From positions 2,802,501 through 2,866,500 of the forward strand of contig JAYKKT010000046.1 in the NCBI GenBank assembly GCA_036023115.1: a stretch of DNA of 64,000 nt, read 5' to 3'. The DNA comes from Brasenia schreberi. Its lineage: Eukaryota; Streptophyta; Magnoliopsida; Nymphaeales; Cabombaceae. Both the position numbers and the translations under genes were made by a program. How positions within the stretch are numbered: the stretch's first letter is position 1; every line of letters begins with the position of its first letter. The notes beneath the pieces were generated by a model. It was not told the DNA's origin, did not search any database, and was given only the letters and a program-made list of their open reading frames with translations. Shown here piece by piece: positions 25,441-37,517 of the stretch.

Positions 25441-27216
25441 GTTTGGGTTCAATAGGAACCATGAACCACCAACAAACCGGGTTTTGTACTGTTTTGTTTT
25501 CGGTCACTAACTGACGGATCCAATTATGATTCTAGTTTTAACCAAGAAACTGAACAAATAGAAAATATGTTAAAAAAGGAAAATGGTGGGTTTGTTCTGA
25601 ACCGCATGTCTATGTGCATGTGCACATGTATTCGACATGGAAAGATGGATTCTTATACACCATGCATTACATTGACCGACACTTTGCTAGTGAATATCTG
25701 AAAAATAGAATCCATTACCTAACACTATAATGTCACCACTGGAAATATGTATTCTTATATACCATGGAAAGATGTTTTCTTCTTCTTTTTCTTTTGCATC
25801 TTACAGGGAAAAAAAGAAGATTTGTAATGTCACCACCGGCAGCCAATTTCTTTTGCATTGAGCATGGGGAGCACATGTTAATGGTGCTATAAATAAGTAG
25901 TCCCCAAACTCGACAATGGGGGCAGTCAAATGCACTTTTGAGTCGAACCCCTAATAAGGAGAGTCAATAAGAATAAGAGAATGCAATTCTTACGTTTGGC
26001 ATGAACATTTCTTACTTCAAGGACATGCTTTTGCAGTGGATCGTGGTTAAAACCGTGGAAATCGGACAAAGGCCGTTCGATTATGGTGTATAACAAGAAG
26101 AGTGCTTGACCTTTGAGCACAGTGAAGAATGCTTGAGCACAGTGAAGAATGCTGGCTGGCTCTTCCATTTCAAAGGTAAGTGAAGTTGGAGTATGGTGTA
26201 TAACACTAAAGGGATAAACCTCATCGAGTGAAAACGAGGAGAAGAGAAGGTGTCTTGTCATGTACAGTGGTTTGGGAGAATAGTAAAGCTAAGAAAAGTT
26301 CATGTTGCTTTTTTAAAGCAGTATTGATAGTGCACACCCTTTTTATTATTTACTCTTTTTTAGTGTGATTGTGATTTTTTTCTTGTTAAAATATAAAATT
26401 TATCATAATACCATCAACCGTTTAAGCACTCTCTCTCTTTCTACGTGGGTTCCAATATTGTCGGCCATCGTTCTGCACAAAGAAAGAAGACAAAGAAAAA
26501 AGAGAGAACGGTGCTAATTCAAAGAGGGTTTCGGTCATTTATAGAGGCATGTCATATATTTGATGGATTGATTTTGTTTTTGGCTGGAATCAAAACGAAA
26601 AACTAAATGCATGTCTTCTTGATGTGAGACGCTTGTATTACGGATCTATGTTGGTAGAAAATGCAGCTAAGCCACATAATTTTTTTTTTGCATGATGTCT
26701 GTAAAAATACTCATATATTTTTTTATTCTTATTATTCTTTTTCCTTTTTTTGATTCTTCTTGCTTTTTTCTTTTTTCTTGAGGTTCGTAAGAATGTGTGT
26801 TGTTCGGTTTCAAAGAAGGTAATGACGGCTAAAACTGAATGAAATGCCGGTCATTTTAGTAAAGAAAAAAGAATGCTTGAAGAATGAGAGAGAAAAGAGA
26901 ACGTGATAAGAAATAATTTTGATATTTTTGAAAAGAGATGCGTAGATGGTAAAAAAAGGTGTGCAAGCAGTGATCTCCTTTTTAAAGTTGTAAGGACTTC
27001 TCTTAGGCTGTTTTAGTTTAGGTGAACCTCCTAAATTTTAAGCTCCAACAAGTGGTAAGATTATTAGTTTTTTAAGATTCAAATGAGACCTAATGAGATT
27101 TTACGAATTTAAGATCATACACTTGAAATGGAGACTCAACCTTTACATAATCATAAGATTGAAAGATCTTTTTATTTAAATCATAACCACAAGGAAAAAC
27201 CAAGGTTATTAGGAAC

Positions 27217-27590
27217 AAATTGAAAGTAACACCAATAAATGATAAAACGAGGGAGAATAATTTAGATGATTTGAACACATAGAAAAATGATCAAAGAAAG
27301 TTTTGGTAAGAAGGTACGAGAAACTAGATTATGAAAATATTAAAAGATAAAGAAAAGATGGAATTAGCTATTAGCATGAGACATGATCAAGGTCTATGAA
27401 AACAACCAATTCATGTAGCTGACCAAGAATAATATTGAAAAGAAATAATAAAAAATGATCTAGTTTATATTGAGTTAACTGTTAGTATATGATATGATCG
27501 AGTTCTACAAAAATAACCAATTCATGTAGCCAACCCATCTAGTATAAAAAAAGGCTTAGTTGTTTGTTTTGCGATCTTGACTACAATAAT
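27217..27590 (+). mobile_element. LINE (L1-type) ORF2 3'-end relic, apparently duplicated
   Basis: The frame from about 27217 reads NKLKVTPINDKTREN before a stop, matching the conserved KxGVAPIEDKMREN region near the end of plant L1 ORF2. About 130 bp later comes PIHVAD, and again PIHVA at about 27520, matching the terminal IHVADP. It ends in AAGGCTTAGTTGTTTGTTTTG, similar to the TTG-rich tails of plant LINEs. Many stops, so it is inactive. Motif matches are from family knowledge, not a search. Confidence 0.5.
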
Positions 27591-27794
27591 TGTATTACAC
27601 CTGTCACTCTACTTTTCTTAATGAAATAGATAAAAGCCTATACTATAATCCTATTTTGCTGTTCCTTTCTTATTCTAATGTTAAAATTGTAATCTAAACT
27701 CAACCGGTTAATGGATGCCTGCACCTGTTTAGGAGTTATTAGGCTCGACCCTGGTTTAATCAAGATAGGGCTAAATCATCAGTTGATGACCAGT

Positions 27795-27934
27795 TCAAGT
27801 AGGATTTTCATCGGCTGCTTGCTCCCAGGCAGGCACCACCACCACCACTTGAGACAACCGTGAGGGATCCTCATTCGCCACCATTTCTTGGTATTCATTG
27901 CCTTGAAGCCTCGCACCACCACCTGAATCAGCCA
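27795..27934 (-). other. Orphan exon-like segment (46 codons and stop)
   Basis: On the minus strand a strong acceptor (TTTCAGTTTGCAG) is followed by TG and then an open frame of 45 residues ending in TGA. It reads ADSGGGARLQGNEYQEMV, then residues ending VVVVVPAWEQAADENPT. Composition is protein-like and much more GC-rich than the surroundings. No upstream exons fit before RPL29, whose promoter begins about 300 bp away, so it would be the stranded last exon of a lost gene. I do not recognise the family. Confidence 0.3.
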
Positions 27935-28215
27935 CTGCAAACTGAAATGAGCTCAAGTTGTTTAGTTAATCACTGGCTAATTCACACTGGGTTTAATAAC
28001 ATGGTTTGAGAAAAATTGCATTAAGAAACAACTAACTCTTAAGTCAAACGGGTCTGAGTTCTCTTATTGCAATTCGGTTCTTCAATTTCCGAAAAGATTG
28101 GCTAAAAAATTGCTCGAACACTCATGGACCGAGCATGAGCAAGCCAGGGTGAGCTAGTCGGGACTGTTTGATGGGTCCAGGCCCCGGACCCGGCTTACCC
28201 ACAACGGTCCTTTTC

Positions 28216-28329
28216 TATATAGATAAAGGGTATTGATGTCATTAAAGAGGTCTGAGTGCATTATATAACGGAGGCGAAGAAGCTAGGGTTTGGTGATTCC
28301 CCTCTCTTTTGCGCAAAAATAAACCCTAG
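28216..28329 (+). promoter_or_regulatory. RPL29 promoter: TATA-like boxes and two telo-boxes
   Basis: TATATAGATA (28216-28225) and TTATATAACG (28261-28270) are TATA candidates. CTAGGGTTT (28283-28291) and AAACCCTAG (28321-28329) are telo-box motifs in opposite orientations. Telo-boxes are a known hallmark of plant ribosomal-protein promoters, which fits the gene downstream. A probable 5' UTR intron runs from GTAAGG at 28356 to the GCGCGTAG acceptor ending at 28514. Confidence 0.6.
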
Positions 28330-28518
28330 AGGAAGGAAGCCCATCCTCGTTACCGGTAAGGATTCGTTGTCCAATTTTCCCCTTTGTGCGGTCGATTCAT
28401 CGAATTCAAGTTGTTTTGGTCGATAATGTTTCGATGTTTGTCCACTCGATTCATCTTCCTTTCCTGTTTATTCTAAAGATCCCTGTCGTCGTTGCGTTTT
28501 GTTTTTGCGCGTAGAGAA

Positions 28519-28837
28519 ATGGCGAAGTCGAAGAACCATACGGCTCACAACCAATCGCACAAGGCCCACAGAAATGGGATCAAGAAACCCAAAAGGCACA
28601 GGAACATCTCCACCAAAGGGGTAGACGCGCTTCTCTCTCTCTCTCTTAAATTTTTGTTGACGGTGCTTGTCGTTGGATATGGAAATGATAAAACCATTGA
28701 TTTGTGGTGTTTTGTGAAGTTGGTTTTCATTTAATTCTTTTGTTTTTGTGAAGATGGATCCCAAGTTTTTGAGGAACCAGAGGTACGCAAGGAAGCATAA
28801 CAAGCAGGGTGGTGGATCTGCCACGGAGGAAGAGTAG
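28519..28837 (+). CDS. RPL29: 60S ribosomal protein eL29 (61 aa, two exons)
   Basis: Exon 1 is 28519-28620, ending STKG. Exon 2 is 28754-28837, starting MDPKF. The intron has a GTAGAC donor and a GTGAAG acceptor. The joined protein is 61 residues, the usual plant length. It begins [20 protein letters not shown] and contains [13 protein letters not shown] and [16 protein letters not shown]. It is a small, highly basic protein of the large ribosomal subunit. The C-terminus is short and acidic (ATEEE). Start choice is unambiguous. The 133-bp intron carries a short CT run. Confidence 0.97.
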
Positions 28838-29283
28838 GGTTTGGATTGGAAGGCGCTGAGTTCTACGGTCTTTTATTGTGATTTGCTTTTAAATTTAGTC
28901 CTGTTAGTCTCTTTAGTTATGATGCCGGTATAGGCGGCATCTCTTTTGACTTCTTCGTCTGTAAGCGTTGATGCAATTCACAATCAGAGGCAATTTTTGC
29001 CTCTTTCTGGTTTTCTTCTTGCTATAAGATATTGATACTTTTAGATGGTTTAATTTCTTCATCTTCCTTTGATCCATGAATGGTGTGGTTGAAAATGGGC
29101 TATTTTGGAGATATGTTTGACGCGATTCATTTTCTTTTGCCCTTATCAACTTGTGCTAGTAATGATGTTACTATTAGTAACTGCATATTGATTACAATTG
29201 AAACCAAGAACACTGATAGGCAGGGGAAATGTTTTCAAGATTAGTAATGTTAGGTTAGCAATGATCATTCCCATTCGACCAGC

Positions 29284-29318
<35 letters not shown>

Positions 29319-30593
29319 CAACTGTCTACGAAGCTCCTTCAACTTCGGTGGACTCTTCAACTTCTTCAACCCAGGCTCCAATTCAATAGAGTGGTCCGTG
29401 GCGTGCCTCACCTAGGCAACTCTGAGGGCATCGAGTCTCTACTCACCCAACACAGCCTGCACTCTTCAGCTGAAGCGCCTTCATCCTCTCGAAAATTGCC
29501 CGGAATAAGTTTGCTTTAAGGCAGCCAGTGTTGAAGGATTTGGTCTTTGCGGTGTCTTTTGGCGTTCTCTTCTGCATAGAGAGCGTTCAGTTTGAATATA
29601 TTCTGAGATGCCCACTACTCTGACTTGAGTAATTCTTTTGATTGGTTGTTAGGACAATGGCTGGTAAATGAGCATAATGAACCGGAAATGGCTCGTTGCA
29701 TAAGGCCTGTTCGCATGATGCGAACCTAGTGCGAGGTGATGCAGTGCCTCAAATGCCAAATCGCAACTATGCCAAACCGAAAGCATCATTTTTGCTCAGG
29801 TCGCGTTGTATTATCATCAATCTCAAACTGCAAAACATGGTTGTGTCATGTTAAATGAAGGAAATAACAGTTGAGAAAGGTATTTAGGAGCAGTGGGGTT
29901 GTGTTTGGTCGCGCATCAGTTGGTCCGGATAAATTAAGATACCTGTATATTGATTAATAAAGCCTTCCCGGCGTTTCTTTGTGGATCCACGATCAGATCA
30001 CAGCTTAATGGTGGAGCTCCCTTGTCAAAATGGTGAGCTCCCGGCGTTTTCTCCACTCTTAACAAGCACACGAGCATATCATTTATAAACTTAAGACTCA
30101 AAGGAACTTTTGACACGCAAAGGCAGGGTTATATGCAGGCATTCATTGTTAATAAGGATTAAACAGCCGAAAAGAATCATCCTAGACTAAAAGTACCATA
30201 TTGATGTGCTTCATCAAACTTATCATTTGAGTTATCAGAACATGTGGTAGAAGTATTTTTTCAGCAACTAAGATACAGATATTAGATCCATTTAATAATT
30301 TAGAGGAAAACAAATCTTGGCAACATTAAATTACTCAATGAGAAGCCAATGCTAGAACTAACAATGTTCCGAGGGGAAAAAAGACAAGGTGCATCCCTCC
30401 ATGAAGACAGATAGGCTAAAATCATGGTTTCTTCTCATACACACAAACCTAAAAGTCAGACCCACCCGACCCTCTTCCCTGCAAAAATAAAGCTGCAATG
30501 CAAGCTACAAGCCTCAATTCCTGCTCGGCCACAGTTTAACTGACCTTGCAAAGGGAGCTCGTTAAATCTACAAAAATGATTTGGGGTTTCTGA
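28838..30593. other. RPL29 3' flank and gene-free interval
   Basis: 28838 to about 29150 is likely RPL29 3' UTR and downstream. A 33-bp C homopolymer lies at 29285-29317 (separate entry). A proline-coding frame across it is a product of the homopolymer. I see no supported gene to 30593. Confidence 0.4.
29285..29317. repeat. Poly(C) homopolymer, 33 bp
   Basis: Thirty-three uninterrupted C residues, bracketed by CAGCT and GCAACTG. It is the only long C/G homopolymer in this AT-rich window. Confidence 0.95.
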
Positions 30594-33500
30594 CTAAATA
30601 GCAACTGGTTCGCTCACTGCAGTGGAAGTATTTGTATGAACCTAAAAGGAGGTTGATTTAGTGATCAACAAAAGATGTCCTTGAAACATGCGATGTCCGA
30701 GCTGATTCAGAGAGCAGAAGGCACAGAAACTACAATTCAAAAGCAACTGACCTTGGCAGCTTTGAAGAGTTCATCTAGCACCTCAGACAGTGTTGGATGT
30801 GCATGAACAGCGAATTTTATGTCCTGAAAAGAAAATGATTATTTTATTTTCCAGTAAGGGAAAACGTAAAGGAGAATCGTGTTGCCTTAAGTTGTGTCTT
30901 GCATCAGTATTGACAATCTCTTCAATCATTTATTTATATTTGGTGCATGATCCTAGAGATGAGTAAAATTGTTAAATCTGAAAACACTCAGCCAGTTGGA
31001 TTCCAAATTGCTGATGGTTTCTAAAACCTTTTCCCGAAAGTTATCAAAGATCCAATATGAAAAATTCATGAAAGCCTAATCATTAGAAATGGCAGGAATT
31101 TATATGATGTCAAAGAAATTAAAGATAAATATAGCTATACTTTAGTATAACATTTCCTAGCAAAAAACCTTTAGTAATTTTTTCTTTGATGTTTCACAAT
31201 AATAAGATGTCCTAATCATCTTCAATTCTTTTTGGGAAACTTGTACATGAGGGTGGTTAAAGCAACAATTTATGGCCATGTTTCACAGACTGCGAGAACC
31301 ACAGGATTAACAAACAATTTTGTACAACTTACCTGTATGCGTGTCCCCATGGCCATTGCATTTGATGCCTCATGGATCAGATCCGCAGCGTGCAATCCCA
31401 AAATATGAACTCCAAGAATCTCTCCTGTATCTGGTCGGTATATCATCTGCATGGCATTTGAAGAGTGTTCTTTTAGCACAAATTTTACAATCAGAGCCAT
31501 CTTAAAAAGTCCTGATTGTAAACTCTGAAATGAAAAGTTATCTTGACACGTAAAATAACAAATGAAAGATGCTCAAATAATCTTCTAGGCAACTATGCTG
31601 AGTATTCAATGTAATCACTGGAGGATGAGGACTAGCACAGCAGAATACAAGGTGGTGAACCAAGGAGTTATAGCTGAGACAGACACCTACATAAACCTAC
31701 AACTGCCTTGTGAATGTAACTTTCAAAAAGCCATCACAAGCGAATGACAGTTAATTATCCAAGGTTGAAGTTGTGGGACATGTGATTCGCTTCTATTATA
31801 GGGCAAAGAGACTTGAAGACTATGGGCTAATGTCACATATATTCTCTTTGATGGATGTCAAAACGGATCTATAAGAAAGAGAATCACACACAAGAACTGG
31901 ATAAACAGCTTCAGTTATGCATGAGTTCCATTTTATGATTTTCTAGTCGCATGACAATGCTATAAACAGAAACTGAATCCTTCGAAAATAGTGAGGAAAA
32001 AGAATAAGGTATATGCATGCCAAGTTATGTCATTCCCCAATGGATGCCAAATTGCCAATATAGAGGCATTCATATTCAAAACTGTTGTTTCCCTATAGAC
32101 TATGCAATGCAATTATATAATGCATAGGGGCTAAAAAGAAACTCCACCTTAGCAATCCCCTCCCCTTCATTTTCTGCAAGAGCCTTGGTGTTGGCCTTGA
32201 AACTTGTCTTTACCACGCTTATTTCAAACCCTTATTTCTCAGCTTTCTCTCTTGCACTTGGCTAGACATAGGGAAAAAATAACATCAATTAACTTATCAA
32301 TTAGAAAAATGAACAGGAATTCACGGATTAATTCAACCTAAAGCAACCAACGTCATAAAAAATGAAAAGAAGATGAAAATTGAAAAGACCAATGGTTGAC
32401 AAATCAAGGGCCAGGAGAACAGAAGCATTACAAAACTATTGCCCATGAAAACAGTTAAGCTCTCTAATGTAGTCAAACTCGCTGTTTAGCTAGATCTAAT
32501 GAAGTCTATTCAACAGCTTTAAGAAAAAAGAAATAAGGTATAAGAAAACCTAAAGCTGAACTTACACTATCCTAATACTAACTCAAATCTGACATACATT
32601 TGCATCCTGATAGTGTACATATTAAGAACCTAAAGATGTGCAAAAGTGGTACAATAAAATGTAGTTACAGAGATCATTGGCATATCCCACTTTGACAACT
32701 TGATTGTCACTGATCATGTCTTAAAACGTAATCAATGGGAAGTCTAGGAGAATCTCAATATACCTCTGTTAAACCAACCATGCTGATCTCTGGATGGGTG
32801 AACCAAGCAGCTGGAATGCTCAGATGGTTGAGTGTGTTATCCTTTCCACGAATTTGCTCAATAACTGCAAGCAATTGTTTAGAAATGGGGACTGTTAATA
32901 TGAGAATTAACAGCAGGTACCTGAGATCCCTTGGGCACTATCAGCATGATTAAGCATCAGCTTCCCATTTGCATCTCCGATACAATACAAATGAGGAACC
33001 TATGCATGACAAGGCAACCAAAACGAAATTTGGTTAACAGTGTGAGTACAATCAAGTTATCAACTCATCAGAACAACAAATCCAACTGGCTTGTCTCAGA
33101 TAACTGGGCTTCTTATTTGGAAAGCTCCGCATCCCCCAGATATGAGCTAGAAAAAAGAACATAAGAAGGGCACGTTTATCGCATACCAGATTTCCGTCTT
33201 GATCAGTCACTCGCATGTGCTCATCAACAGGAACAAATCCACGTTGTGTTACCACATTAATCTGCAAAATCATCAAATTCAAGCAAATAGTGCTTTATTC
33301 CATCCAATCATCCTTTTGTGCACCATACAAAGAGATGCTTATTGACTTACATTTTCTAATCCAATACCTCTTGTGAAAGGAGCTCTGCCAGTTGCAATTA
33401 GTGCTGCATCTACCTGCAAACAGCTAAACATGAAACATCTCTCTCTTCCCTAAGGAGGTTGCTATATGCGAAGTGATCATATACTGCACTAGATTGAGAA

Positions 33501-34328
33501 AGTAGAATTTTCGTTGACCTCCCATGAACATGATCAGATCTTGCCTAACCAAATAAAAAATTGGGTAGATCTAACACTAATGAACATAGTAAACTGCATG
33601 TAATGAAAATGCAATTGCTAACAGAGCGGAAACCTTCCCAAACATGTGACACAAAGTACAAGATTCCTTGCAAGTGAAAGCAAACTTTGTACAACGAAAT
33701 AGTCCAAGTGCACCAAAGAGACAAGAAGCAATAATAGAACTCAGGAGATAAAAGAGCAACCTCATGTACCTGGACAAGGCTTGATAATGATGACGACCCA
33801 ATTAGAATAGGTTTGTGCTGTACTCTATACTAATCAGGAATTGATGTGAGACTCAACTGTTAACCTGGCTTGAAATGATACTAGTTGGTCCTTGACTGAC
33901 TTTACAAGATCCTTATCTTTTCATCTGGAGTCTTCAAGTGGACCCAAAGAAGAGATGAATCACAACGAGAATTACCTCCAAAGTATCTTTTGGTTCCTTT
34001 GTCTTGGCATCAATGAGCTCGATGGTGACTGGTTTGCCATCTTTTGCAGGAGTAATCTATGATAGGAAACCAAAACATATCAATGGAATCTTGTAAAATT
34101 ACGACTTGCTTCATTAGATAAATTAAGATGAGCTATCTTGCCAAACCCCAGATTGACTACCAATAAAAGAATTCAGGGTGTGCTAAGGAAACCGCTGAGT
34201 ACCTTCTTAACAAACATGCCGGTGTAATAGTCAATTTTCCTTGTATTGATCAATACTCTTTGAGCAAGCTTTCTTATATCAGGATCAAATGCAGGCATAA
34301 GTTGATCAAGGGCTTCAATGAAAGTAAC
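30594..34328 (-). pseudogene. LPD1: Plastid-type dihydrolipoyl dehydrogenase (E3), 5'-truncated with in-frame stop
   Basis: Ten consecutive exons are readable on the minus strand: 34328-34203, 34056-33976, 33413-33351, 33261-33187, 32999-32921, 32864-32764, 32261-32148, 31446-31333, 30823-30752 and 30641-30594. All have clean GT-AG borders and matching phase. They encode about 290 residues from [12 protein letters not shown] to SEPVAI. They include the GDANGK block, the [15 protein letters not shown] interface region and the HAHPTLSE catalytic His/Glu motif. Words match the plastid isoform, the E3 of chloroplast pyruvate dehydrogenase. Exon 7 carries TAA at 32234-32232, between EK and GF where the family has an ordinary codon. 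The N-terminal half, with FAD-binding and CxxxxC redox motifs, is absent; a Copia fragment lies at the break. One substitution could be a sequencing error, but truncation plus stop argue for a pseudogene. Confidence 0.88.
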
Positions 34329-34439
34329 CTATAGAGCAATAATTAGTGTAGCAGCAGTTAACAACGAGAAAGTATTCTAAAACCAGCAGCAGTTCGAGAA
34401 CTGGACAAAAATTTCAGTAGCGCATTGCAATTTCAACAT

Positions 34440-34750
34440 GACTACAATAATACAAAGCACAAACAACTTAATAATATAGTTCTAACAGGTAAACTGAAGA
34501 ACCATATGTAAAAGTAGCACCACAATCTCGCCAATGATGTCCACAAACACAAATACATGATCTCAAAAGATCTTCAACAATCCAAATTACCAAGTACTTA
34601 GTGTACAAGACAAACCAAATGAATATAATACCAAACAAGTCAAGTGAGCACAAAAAGGTATAATTATTCATTTGACACCATCCTCTATTTATAGAGGTTA
34701 TTCCAAGTGAGAAAAGAGAGAGAGACAAGTAGGATCAACTGCTCCCAACA
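34440..34750 (-). repeat. Probable LTR of the Copia fragment, approximate ends
   Basis: Reading minus from 34750, TGTTGGGAGCAGTTGATCC starts directly downstream of the pol 3' region. It contains a promoter-like TATAAATAGAGG at about 34685-34696, typical of Copia LTRs. The far end is uncertain. No second LTR is seen. Confidence 0.4.
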
Positions 34751-34869
34751 GCTACACCACTAGCCATTGGGTGTTGACTAGCCCTTGAGGGCCAGTCCAA
34801 GGGTGCCCACACCAGGAGCTACTGAGTCGTAATGGCCTAACTCAATTATAAGTTAACACTCCTCTCAAA

Positions 34870-35970
34870 CTTATGGTGTATATACCGAAAGTTTGTCCGA
34901 AAAAAACATAAATCTAAGGAATGACAAAGACTTTATGAATAAATCTACTAGTTGTAATTATGAAGGAATATAATATAAGGTCAGTCTTTTCGACAGTCCA
35001 TCTCAATATGCTTAGTTTTTTCATGAAATGTATTATTTAAAGCAATATACATGACATTTTTGTTATTACAAAGAAATTGTGTAGAGTCTTCTAGTGTGAC
35101 TTTCATGTTTGCTAGAAGTTCAATGATCCAAGATATCTTTGCTGTTGTAATAGTCATGACTCTATATTCTACCTCCGTAGGTAATAGAGACACCTTATAT
35201 TATTTTTCACATCTCGAAGAGATTAGTTAATTACTTAAAAATACATAAAATCTAGTAATAGAATGTTTATCATTGGCATCTCCACCCCACTCAGCATCAG
35301 TATAAACAATTAATTTAAGAGAAGAGAATGAGGTTAGAATGTTTCCTTTTCAAGTGTATCTTTTATTTATCTCACAATCTGTGTAACCGTACTTGTGTGT
35401 ATACTGGTAGGAACTTGTTAAAATTGACTTGCCATAATGTCTTGCATGTGTTATATGGTCGAGTGAATGATAAGGCTCCTATTATTTGTACGTAGAGAGT
35501 GATATCTTTTAATTTTTTTCCATCTTTAGTTCTCAGTTTGGTCTCCATCACCTCCTATGTGCTCATCTTCTTGTCATTTGTTAAACCTAACCTATTAACA
35601 ATATCATTAGCAAATTTTGTTTGTGATATAAAATAACCTTTGTTATTACGGGTTACTTCTATTCCCAATAAGTAACTAAGTACACCCATATCTTTCATTT
35701 CAAATTCTTCAAGCACATCTCTTTTGTTATGATCATATTATTGACATTATAAGTAGAATCACAATTATCTATATCGTTTTTTCTTACAAAAATTCTCGTG
35801 TATGTATAAAATTCTCAAACCTATCAAACCAAACTTTAGGTGCTTCTTTGAGTCCATATAAAGCTATTTTTAGTTTAAGAACATAATTATTTGGAGCATT
35901 TAATCCCGAAGGAGGGGCCATATAGATATTTTTACTAATACGCAACAATAAGAGATGGCAAGACTGAGGA
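34870..35970 (-). mobile_element. Degenerate Copia pol fragment (RT end and RNase H)
   Basis: Minus-strand frames, broken by stops and frameshifts, give ALYGLKEAPKVWFDRF, MKDMGVLSYLLGIEVTRN, YTDAEWGGDAND and LLPTEVEYRVMTITTAKISW. They also give KTKHIEMDC and, lastly, LVDLFIKSLS. This is the ordered 3' half of a Ty1/Copia polyprotein. It ends abruptly near 35970 with no gag, protease or integrase. It runs in the same orientation as the LPD pseudogene and sits where that gene's upstream exons should be. The element is dead. Confidence 0.8.
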
Positions 35971-37517
35971 GGAGGGAGTCGATGTTAGAGAGAGATCCTT
36001 TGAGATGATACGCAAGAATATGTTTCGGCCATTCATCTTCTTGATCAACGGCTGATAAATTTTGGTACCTAACTCAAACGGCAACTCCATCACAAGATGA
36101 ACGGTTAAGATTTCAATATACGATTCAGAATCAGGTATGAGTGGCAGTACCCCGCCGTACGGATGGTACTTTCGTGGTTTACTGAATAGTTGGGGTCATT
36201 AAAGAAGCTCCCGCGCAGTTGGGGGACTCGTAGTCAGGCCCCTCTGTTTCTCCGCCGAATGGTGGCGGAGTTAAATTGGGGGGATGATTTTAATTCTCAT
36301 GGCGCGGAAGGACGTAGAAGCCCATCACTTTCAGTGGAGATTTCGTAAACGCCCTTGCCTGCCTCTGCTCGCTAGTCGTTCCCCACAGGGGGAACTACCG
36401 GGTTTGGACCGAGGCCAACGGGTTAAACCAGACCCGAACGGCCCATAGAATCAGCTGAAACGGGAAGTTCGGTTCCAGAACCAAACGAAATTGGAACCGG
36501 ACTTGGCACTTGGCCGTTAATTTTTTTCCCAATTTTAACATTCACCTGAATTTTACCTAAATTGTCTTCTGTTATAGTCGTTAAAATCACGATCTTAGAA
36601 AGTAAAATCTCACGAGTTTACGATTTCTTCCACCAATTCCATCTAGGAACTCAATTCTAACGACTCTTTGTCTCAAGTTTTACCAGCGAGACTAGGACTA
36701 ATCGATCTTGAGATTACTTGGTTCTTTGCATTTCTCAAGGAATGGGTCCAACTAACTCTTACATCCATTAAACCCTACACATCTAGGAATCCACACCCAA
36801 ACCACTCCGAATCGAGTATAAAACCCACTAATGTTCATTTAGATCCAAGCCCATTCGTTTAGTTTGATTTAAGGCAAAAAGTCGACAAGTCACAAAAGGC
36901 TATAGAAGGAAACCTACCCATGAAAATGGACAAATTTGCAACAAGATTATGCCCATAATCAGGTCATTAAAACAGCAAATAAAGGGTTTTTTAGAGAATT
37001 AAGACAAAAAAAAAACACCATTAAAAAAACTGATAGAAACGCCTCCGCTCCACAGATCTATAAGAAGGCCGGGAGAGATCGCCGGATCATAAGATTGATC
37101 GCATTCAATATATTCCTTCTTAATAGGATTGTTTTTCTTTATTGAGTGCCCTCATATAACTTCCCAATTTTCATATTTCAAACGTCAATTCTTGTGACAC
37201 TAACTCTACTACCAAGTACCAAAACCAAACCTCACCCGAAAGTCGAAGGACCATAACCAAGTTGAGCCATTTACCAAACAATGGCTCCGATTGTTCTCAC
37301 CTTCGAAGGCGTTCCATCACAAGTAAAGAAATCGATAATAGGTCCAATATCGATGAAAAGAAAAGCACAACAACATTATCTATAGGAAACATGATCAACA
37401 ACGAGATACCAATCCGACTCTGAATTCCACTTACAAAACGCTTTCAACGGACAAATATATTACATAACGCTCTCAATCTCTCAACACCAACTTGTCAAAG
37501 TACAAAGTGGAAGAGCT
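35971..37517. other. No gene recognised
   Basis: I looked for the missing N-terminal LPD exons here on the minus strand and found none. A family D GGTTC/AACCG-rich block occupies about 36390-36520. The remainder shows only short ORFs. Confidence 0.4.

Noticed and set aside
25926..26261. Minus-strand 111-codon ORF
   Set aside because: Contains a 20-bp tandem duplication and no family features; probably chance.
29198..29389. Proline-rich ORF of 63 codons
   Set aside because: The polyproline is the poly(C) homopolymer; flanking codons match nothing and frame depends on homopolymer length.
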